NCBI RefSeq assembly: GCF_039541575.1
Contig: NZ_BAABGM010000003.1
Span: forward strand, 248,001-312,000
DNA from: Fodinibacter luteus
GTDB taxonomy: Bacteria > Actinomycetota > Actinomycetes > Actinomycetales > Dermatophilaceae
Length of the DNA: 64,000 nt
Reading direction: 5' to 3'
Numbering within the stretch: position 1 is the stretch's first letter; each line of letters begins with the position of its first letter. The notes beneath the pieces are model-generated. The model ran no database searches. It saw nothing but the letters and a program-made list of their open reading frames with translations, and had not been told where the DNA came from. Shown here piece by piece: positions 58,221 to 64,000 of this stretch. The translations under genes were made by a program, and so were the position numbers.

Positions 58221-58543
58221 GCCGTCCTCCTGCCGTCGGGCGCGCGGGGCGCACGCCTCAGCCAGCATGCTCTCAGATGTGACTCGTGTGACGGGTGAGG
58301 CCGGCTGGCGTGTCGGGTACGCCGGCTGCCGGTGTCGCCCGGTCGAGCGGTCGCGCCGGATGCCGTGCCGTCACCTCCGGGTTGCCGTCGCCGCGCGCGC
58401 TCCGTCGCTCGCGCATGCCGCCGCCTCGCGGATGCCGTCGCCTCGCGGATGCCGCCGCCTCGCGGATGCCGTCGCTCCCGGACGACATGGCCTGGCGCAT
58501 ACCGCCGCGCCCGTCTCCTGCTGCTGGGCCGAGCGGTCGGGAC
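58221..58543. other. 323-base non-coding region with short repeats
   Basis: Between two minus-strand transcripts. It has a 17-base repeat (next entry) and the start region of the 54-residue gene. I see no tRNA or convincing small gene. Confidence 0.6.
58414..58480. repeat. 17-base tandem repeat near upp
   Basis: Four units of GATGCCGYCGCCTCGCG type (58414, 58431, 58448, 58465; the last one is degraded). Confidence 0.85.
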
Positions 58544-59185
58544 CTACTGGGCCAGGCCGTAGAGCCGGTCGCCCGCGTCGCCGAGGCCGGGCACGATGTA
58601 GCCGTGCTCGTTGAGGCGCTCGTCGATCGCCCCGGTGACCAGGGTGATCGCGGGGTCGACGTCGGCCAGCGCCTCCTGGAGGTGGGCGATGCCCTCCGGC
58701 GCGCTCAGCAGGGTGACGGCCGTGATGTCGTCCGCGCCGCGCTCGATGAGGAACCTGATGGCGTCGGCCATCGACCCGCCCGTCGCGAGCATCGGGTCGA
58801 GCACGTACACCTGCCGGCCGGACAGGTCGTCGGGCAGCCGGTTCGCGTACGTGACCGCCTCGAGGGTCTCCTCGTCGCGCTGCATCCCGAGGAACCCGAC
58901 CTCGGCGCTCGGCAGGAGGCGCACCATCCCCTCGAGCATGCCCAGGCCCGCGCGCAGGATCGGCACGACGAGGGGCTTGGGGTTGCTCAGCTTGATGCCG
59001 GTCGTCGGTCCCACGGGGGTCTCGATCTCGAACGGCTCGACGCGCACCTCGCGGGTGGCTTCGTAGGCGAGCAGCGTCATGAGCTCCTCGGCGAGCCGTC
59101 GGAAGGTCGGCGAGTCCGTGCGCTTGTCCCGGAGGTAGGTGAGCTTGTGGGCGATGAGCCGGTGGTCCGGGTTGATGACGCGCAT
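58544..59185 (-). CDS. upp: Uracil phosphoribosyltransferase
   Basis: 213 residues. PRPP-binding motif VLDPMLATGGSMADAIRFL near 125-143; IKLSNPKPLVVPILRAGLGML near 65-85; C-terminal uracil-binding YIVPGLGDAGDRLYG. It salvages uracil with PRPP to UMP. Its ATG is 16 bases from the divergent tadA start; TAAGTT on the minus strand (59197-59192) is six bases upstream. Confidence 0.95.
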   Translation of the reverse strand: MRVINPDHRLIAHKLTYLRDKRTDSPTFRRLAEELMTLLAYEATREVRVEPFEIETPVGPTTGIKLSNPKPLVVPILRAGLGMLEGMVRLLPSAEVGFLGMQRDEETLEAVTYANRLPDDLSGRQVYVLDPMLATGGSMADAIRFLIERGADDITAVTLLSAPEGIAHLQEALADVDPAITLVTGAIDERLNEHGYIVPGLGDAGDRLYGLAQ

Positions 59186-59191
59186 GGGTGA

Positions 59192-59197
59192 AACTTA
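59192..59197 (-). promoter_or_regulatory. Leaderless promoter of upp
   Basis: On the minus strand TAAGTT, six bases, then the ATG at 59185. The divergent tadA start is only five bases from the hexamer. Confidence 0.6.
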
Positions 59198-59201
59198 GCG
59201 T

Positions 59202-59672
59202 GTGAGCCTGCCGCCCGATCCGCGCTACGCGACGTGGATGCGCCGTGCGATCACCCTCGCCGAACGGGCCGCGGATGCCGGTGACGTCCCGGTCGGCGCC
59301 CTCGTCGTCTCCTCCTCGGGGGAGGTGCTCGGCGAGGGGTGGAACCGGCGCGAGGTCGACGGCGACCCCACGGCGCACGCCGAGGTGGTCGCCATCCACG
59401 AGGCCGCCGAGCGCCTCGGCTCGTGGCGGCTCGAGGGGTGCACCCTCGTCGTGACGATGGAGCCCTGCCCGATGTGCGCCGGTGCCGCGATGCTGGCCCG
59501 CGTCGAGCGCGTCGTCCTCGGCGCCTGGGACCCCAAGCTCGGCGCCTGCGGCTCGGTCTGGGAGGTGCTGCGCGACCGACGGGCGACGCACCGCGCGGAG
59601 GTGGTCGGCGGGGTACTGGAGGAGGAGTGCGGCGACGTCGTGCGCCGCTTCTTCGGGCCGCACCGGGGCTGA
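59202..59672 (+). CDS. tadA: tRNA-specific adenosine deaminase
   Basis: 156 residues. Zinc site: HAE (HAEVVAIHEAA near 57) with catalytic Glu, and PCPMCAGA near 90-97 with two cysteine ligands. TadA turns A34 of tRNA-Arg(ACG) to inosine. The family's core AITLAERAADAGDVPVGALVV is intact. Starts at GTG 59202; no ribosome site is visible, and the start lies 16 bases from the divergent upp start, so its promoter must sit in or near upp. Confidence 0.92.
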   Translation: MSLPPDPRYATWMRRAITLAERAADAGDVPVGALVVSSSGEVLGEGWNRREVDGDPTAHAEVVAIHEAAERLGSWRLEGCTLVVTMEPCPMCAGAAMLARVERVVLGAWDPKLGACGSVWEVLRDRRATHRAEVVGGVLEEECGDVVRRFFGPHRG

Positions 59673-59797
59673 GCGGCTCAGTGCCGGAAACTGCCCTGTC
59701 GCTGTGACCGATTCCGGTCCGGTCGACGGGTAGCGTCCTCCGTCGGCGGTCGCCCGGAACCGGGGCCGCGTCACACAACTGAAAGGCAACAACCCTC

Positions 59798-60052
59798 ATG
59801 GGCATCATCGGCTGGATCATCATCGGCGGGCTCGCCGGCTGGGTCGCGAGCAAGATCATGAACACCGACGCACAGCAGGGCATCATCCTGAACATCGTCG
59901 TCGGCATCGTCGGCGGTCTGCTCGGCGGCTGGATCCTCAGCCTGCTGGGCATGGACATGGCCGGCGCTGGGCTCATCGCGAGCTTCCTCACGGCGCTGCT
60001 CGGCGCCGTCCTCCTGCTGTTCGTCGTCAAGGCTGTCACGCAGCGCGCCTGA
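59798..60052 (+). CDS. GlsB/YeaQ/YmgE family membrane protein
   Basis: 84 residues, three hydrophobic helices: GIIGWIIIGGLAGWVASKI (2-20), GIILNIVVGIVGGLLGGWILSLLG (28-51), IASFLTALLGAVLLLFVVKAV (58-80). This is the transglycosylase-associated/GlsB family, often induced by stress; the mechanism is unknown. GAAAGGCAACA is the ribosome site. A 12-bp hairpin terminates it. Confidence 0.9.
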   Translation: MGIIGWIIIGGLAGWVASKIMNTDAQQGIILNIVVGIVGGLLGGWILSLLGMDMAGAGLIASFLTALLGAVLLLFVVKAVTQRA

Positions 60053-60088
60053 CGACGGCCGGGCCCTGCGCGGCCCCGCCGACGACAC

Positions 60089-60117
60089 CACGCCGTCCCC
60101 ACCTCGGGGGCGGCGTG
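60089..60117 (+). terminator. Terminator of the GlsB-type gene
   Basis: 12-base stem (60089-60100 and 60106-60117) with one G-T pair and a five-base loop. Confidence 0.75.
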
Positions 60118-60157
60118 CTGTCGTCCCGGCCGATTTCGGGGCGGCCGTCGGCTCGGG

Positions 60158-60163
60158 TAGCCT
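60158..60163 (+). promoter_or_regulatory. tRNA-Ser promoter minus-10
   Basis: TAGCCT, seven bases, then the first base of the tRNA. A possible minus-35 TTTCGG lies 18 bases upstream (60134-60139). Confidence 0.55.
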
Positions 60164-60170
60164 CTCCGGC

Positions 60171-60260
60171 GGTGGCGTGTCCGAGCGGCCTAAGGAGCAC
60201 GCCTCGAAAGCGTGTGAGGGTGCAAGCCCTCCGTGGGTTCAAATCCCACCGCCACCGCCA
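60171..60260 (+). tRNA. tRNA-Ser (anticodon CGA), 3' CCA encoded
   Basis: 90 bases. Seven-base acceptor stem GGTGGCG/CGCCACC, anticodon stem CACGC/GCGTG around loop CTCGAAA, a long variable arm (class II), T arm GTGGG-TTCAAAT-CCCAC, discriminator G and encoded CCA. Anticodon CGA reads UCG, the abundant serine codon in this G+C-rich genome. A 10-bp hairpin follows eight bases later. Confidence 0.97.
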
Positions 60261-60267
60261 TCGACCT

Positions 60268-60292
60268 CGCCCCGAGAGCTCTTCTCGGGGCG
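60268..60292 (+). terminator. Terminator of tRNA-Ser
   Basis: CGCCCCGAGA / TCTCGGGGCG, a perfect ten-base stem with a five-base loop. Confidence 0.85.
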
Positions 60293-60297
60293 TCGTC

Positions 60298-60586
60298 GTT
60301 GCGGCGGCTCCCCACCCAGGAGCGTCGCCCACCTCGGTGAGTCCACCGACAGGCAGTACCCCTCGCGCGGCGGGCTCGCCGCGCTCAGGGCTCGCCCGTC
60401 GCCCGGCTACTGCCTGTCGGTGGACACGCTCTCGCGGCCGCGGCCCACTGGGGGAGCGTCGCTCACCTCGGTGCGTTGTCGTTGCCGCGGCCCCCACCCG
60501 GGAGCGTCGCCCACCTCGGTGCGTTGTCGTTGCCGCGGCCCCCACCCGGGAGCGTCGCTCACCTCGGTGGACACGCCCTCGCGGCC
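60298..60586. repeat. 48-base direct repeats, about four copies
   Basis: Copies near 60298 (degenerate), 60436, 60481 and 60529; the last two are almost identical at an exact 48-base period. The shared core is GGGAGCGTCGCYCACCTCGG. The first copy is separated from the rest by the palindrome at 60341. Confidence 0.85.
60341..60425. repeat. Dispersed palindrome, copy B
   Basis: Perfect 18-base arms GTCCACCGACAGGCAGTA (60341-60358) and its complement (60408-60425) around 49 bases. Same inner arms and the same spacing as copy A at 18131. On the opposite strand its centre shares the block CTGAGCRCGGC at the same offset as copy A. Confidence 0.9.
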
Positions 60587-60636
60587 CCGGCAGTCGGCGC
60601 TCGGGGGCGGTTGGATGCCGTGCGGCCGGAGGGCGC

Positions 60637-61545
60637 TCAGCGCCAGAAGGGCTCGATCGCGGCGAGTCGCTCGCACGCCCGGATGCCGGCGTCGACGAGA
60701 GCCGCCTCGTCGACCTCCGGCGCCGCGGCACCGACCGTGCGCAGCAGCGAGTCGGCGGTGTGGTGGTCGTTGACCGCACCGAGGGCGGTCTGCACCTCCT
60801 CGACGTGCCACGCGTAGGCGAGCGGCCCGGTGAGCTCCTCCCCGGACGGCGTGACGACGGGCGGGATGCCGGGAGCCTCGGCCGGGTACAGGGAGGCGAA
60901 GAACTCGCACCCGTATCGGAACTTCTTGGCCTCGATGCGCACGCGGTGCCGCTGCGCGGGGGTCATCGCGGCGATGTGGTCGTGCACCCCCGCGACCCGG
61001 CGCCAGCGCTTCTCGAGGGCCCGGGCTGCGAGCTCGGGGACCGGCGGGCCGCCGTCGAGGTGCCCTGACAACCCGACGAGCGAGCGGTCCAGGCCCCGCG
61101 CGGTCCTGGCCCACCTCTTCGACCGGAGGATGTGGACGACCTCGTCGTAGGCCGCCTCCCGCGCCGTCCACAGGCCGGTGACCTCACGTTCGTGCCGCCC
61201 TTCGAGGATGTCACCCGCGAGGATGACGTCGAGGTCGCGGGCCGGGCCGAACGGCAGGGCGAGTTCGCGGATGCGGTGGGCGGCGTCGACGACGGGTGAG
61301 CGCCGTCCGAGGACCGGGGCGAAGAGCGAGACCGCCGAGCGCAGCCGCCGGATGCCGACGCGCGTCTGGTGCAGGTGCGGCATGGCCCGCGAGTGGACGA
61401 GCAGCGCCTGATTGGTGCGCCAGTGCTCGGTGCACTCGATGGCGACGACGAGGAACGCGTGCCTCGCCGAGGTCTCGGGGTCGAGGACGACGGCGCGCGC
61501 CTTGCGGGGGAGGGCGCCGGCTCCGAGGTCGACGGCCGCGCTCAC
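60637..61545 (-). CDS. CHAD domain protein
   Basis: 302 residues. All-helical CHAD pattern with its conserved histidines and basic patches: HQTRVGIRRLRSAVSLFAPVL (about 59-79), ALPFGPARDLDVILAG, RHRVRIEAKKFRYGCEFF (about 205-222). CHAD domains bind inorganic polyphosphate. There is no fused CYTH domain here. Last gene of the operon VapB-like, LytR_C, CHAD, 21 bases after the previous stop. GTG start. Confidence 0.9.
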   Translation of the reverse strand: MSAAVDLGAGALPRKARAVVLDPETSARHAFLVVAIECTEHWRTNQALLVHSRAMPHLHQTRVGIRRLRSAVSLFAPVLGRRSPVVDAAHRIRELALPFGPARDLDVILAGDILEGRHEREVTGLWTAREAAYDEVVHILRSKRWARTARGLDRSLVGLSGHLDGGPPVPELAARALEKRWRRVAGVHDHIAAMTPAQRHRVRIEAKKFRYGCEFFASLYPAEAPGIPPVVTPSGEELTGPLAYAWHVEEVQTALGAVNDHHTADSLLRTVGAAAPEVDEAALVDAGIRACERLAAIEPFWR

Positions 61546-61566
61546 CGGGTCACCGTGGGCGTCCGG

Positions 61567-62106
61567 TCACGAGCCCGACGGTGCCGGGCAGGTCGGCAGG
61601 GCCGGGCTCGGGGGCACGGGGGCGAGGGTGGTGAACTTCGCCCCGAGGGCGACGTCGACCGTCGCACTCTTGCGCTTGTCGGCGACGACCTTCGCCCCTT
61701 CGGGGAGTGCGGAGCGCACCAGCGCCGCCTGCGCTTCGCCCTTGGGCCCGTGCCGCACCTCGGCGACGGCTGGCGCCTTGCGCTTCGAGGGGTCGTTGGC
61801 GACCTTGCCGATGACGAAGCCGCGCTCCTGGAGGCTCTTCGACACCGACGCGGCGAGGCCGCTGCGGTCGGAGGAGTTGTAGACGTTGACCGTGGTCTCC
61901 TCGGGCGTGACGGCGTTCGGGTCGAACGGTGCGCAGGTGGGGGCCGGGGGGCGTGCGGCGATGGCGGCGTTCTCGGCCTGGTAGTACGACCATGCGTACC
62001 AGAACGCGAAGAACAGGCCGAGGAGGACCGCCCCGATGGTGAGGAGCGAGCGACGACGGCGCCGGGCGCGCACCGACGCGTCGGCCTCGGTCGTGTAGTC
62101 GCTCAC
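61567..62106 (-). CDS. LytR_C domain protein, membrane-anchored
   Basis: 179 residues. A basic N-terminus (RARRRRRS), one membrane helix (about 20-42), then a LytR C-terminal domain (about 70-165; TTVNVYNSSDRSGLAASVSKSLQERGFVIGKVAND). The LytR_C domain also occurs fused to LCP enzymes; alone and anchored it may act in wall assembly. Here it stands in an operon with a VapB-like gene upstream and CHAD downstream. Two cysteines, near the membrane and at the end, may form a disulfide. Confidence 0.88.
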   Translation of the reverse strand: MSDYTTEADASVRARRRRRSLLTIGAVLLGLFFAFWYAWSYYQAENAAIAARPPAPTCAPFDPNAVTPEETTVNVYNSSDRSGLAASVSKSLQERGFVIGKVANDPSKRKAPAVAEVRHGPKGEAQAALVRSALPEGAKVVADKRKSATVDVALGAKFTTLAPVPPSPALPTCPAPSGS

Positions 62107-62116
62107 CCCGTCCCCC

Positions 62117-62407
62117 TCAGAGCGAGAGCACCCGCGCGTGGAGGGTGGGCCGCTGCTGCAGTGCGGCCCGCAGGGCGCGGTGCAGCCCGTCCTCGAGGTA
62201 GAGGGTGCCCTCCCACTCCACGACGTGAGCGAACAGGTCGCCGTAGAAGGTGGAGTCCTCGGAGAGCAGCATCTGCAGGTCGAGCTCGCGCTTGGTCGTG
62301 ACGAGATCGTCGAGTCGCACGAGGCGCGGGGGCACGTTCGACCACTGCCGCGTCGTGTACCCGTGGTCGGGGTAGGGGCGGGTGTCGCCGACTGCCTTGA
62401 AGATCAC
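62117..62407 (-). CDS. VapB-like small protein (orphan antitoxin-type annotation)
   Basis: 96 residues: VIFKAVGDTRPYPDHGYTTRQWSNVPPRLVRLDDLVTTKRELDLQMLLSEDSTFYGDLFAHVVEWEGTLYLEDGLHRALRAALQQRPTLHARVLSL. Many actinobacterial genomes label it 'type II toxin-antitoxin VapB family antitoxin', but no PIN-domain toxin lies nearby and the fold is ParB/NrdR-like rather than a clear antitoxin. Two GTG starts are in frame (62416, 62407); 62407 is chosen because TACAGT stands seven bases before it. First gene of the LytR_C-CHAD operon. Confidence 0.78.
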   Translation of the reverse strand: MIFKAVGDTRPYPDHGYTTRQWSNVPPRLVRLDDLVTTKRELDLQMLLSEDSTFYGDLFAHVVEWEGTLYLEDGLHRALRAALQQRPTLHARVLSL

Positions 62408-62414
62408 GGAGTTC

Positions 62415-62420
62415 ACTGTA
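62415..62420 (-). promoter_or_regulatory. Leaderless promoter of the VapB-like operon
   Basis: On the minus strand TACAGT, seven bases, then the GTG at 62407. Confidence 0.75.
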
Positions 62421-62464
62421 TGCCGCGCCGTCCCGGCCCGCCGGACCGACGCCCGCGAGCGGGC

Positions 62465-62470
62465 TAGATT
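62465..62470 (+). promoter_or_regulatory. Leaderless promoter of the HerA/DUF853 gene
   Basis: TAGATT, six bases, then the GTG at 62477. Confidence 0.75.
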
Positions 62471-62476
62471 GGCGCG

Positions 62477-64000
<1,524 letters not shown>

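Larger units (their letters stand above)
60261..60636. other. 376-base repeat-rich non-coding region
   Basis: Contains a terminator, a 48-base repeat array and a palindrome of the 18131 family, listed separately. No gene of its own. Confidence 0.75.

Noticed and set aside
58273..58500. A 75-codon minus-strand frame between the 54-residue gene and upp
   Set aside because: Made of the 17-base repeat and Arg/Ala-rich; no ribosome site or promoter.
60171..60636. tRNA-Ser as an attachment site for an integrated element
   Set aside because: No integrase and no second copy of the tRNA 3' end in the window; the downstream repeats do not match the tRNA.
62117..62407. VapBC toxin-antitoxin system
   Set aside because: No PIN-domain or other toxin gene is adjacent; the neighbours are a LytR_C and a CHAD protein gene in the same operon.

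Overview
The window is about 73-75% G+C by eye, densely coding, and reads as the chromosome of an actinobacterium. Support comes from a dnaK-grpE-dnaJ-hspR operon and clpB with HAIR operators, a LytR-CpsA-Psr wall protein, an LprG-type lipoprotein paired with a P55-like exporter, a DUF3151 gene near fba and purA, and a sterol-carrier-like gene near purF. I infer order Micrococcales, possibly family Intrasporangiaceae; that assignment rests on gene content and style, not on a search.

Layout. 1-6.2 kb: end of a decarboxylase gene, a CNNM/CorC-type membrane protein, then the HspR-controlled chaperone operon. 6.4-14.1 kb: a TspO-like membrane protein, an LCP wall protein, a small RraB-like protein, gluconate permease and kinase, and clpB. 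14.2-22.1 kb: LprG-like lipoprotein plus MFS exporter, DinB-like protein, exonuclease III, an SDR, pyrE, and a universal stress protein with an AGCS symporter. 22.2-27.4 kb: LemA, an ABC exporter with its own two-component system, and DedA. 27.5-34.7 kb: rRNA methyltransferase, acyltransferase, acetyltransferase, fba, DUF3151, an HTH regulator and purA. 34.8-41.4 kb: a PadR-DUF1048-ABC operon, a second ABC unit with a shortened permease, and HelD. 41.5-57.1 kb: purD, purC, an unusually long single-chain purL, and purF, interspersed with a TetR/SRPBCC operon, an AbiEi/DUF559-like gene flanked by repeat doublets, a spermidine-synthase-like protein, an LLM oxidoreductase and a molybdopterin oxidoreductase. 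57.2-64 kb: PH-domain protein, upp, tadA, a GlsB-type protein, tRNA-Ser(CGA), a CHAD/LytR_C/VapB-like operon, and a HerA/DUF853 ATPase cut by the window edge.

How genes work together. The window holds five purine genes (purA, purD, purC, purL, purF), two pyrimidine genes (pyrE, upp), the protein disaggregation system (DnaK-GrpE-DnaJ-ClpB under HspR), and several envelope and export modules. I see no transposase, integrase, phage gene, CRISPR array or plasmid origin.

The most interesting signal is non-coding. (1) Many genes start 6-7 bases after a TANNNT hexamer, so their mRNAs are probably leaderless. (2) Convergent genes share compact bidirectional terminators whose arms contain both stop codons. 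(3) Several repeat families occur: a 42-base palindromic repeat in two doublets around one gene, two palindromes with identical 49-base spacing, a 29-bp stem with a four-base loop, and a 23-base-period array. (4) The heptamer GGATGCC/GGCATCC is strikingly frequent.
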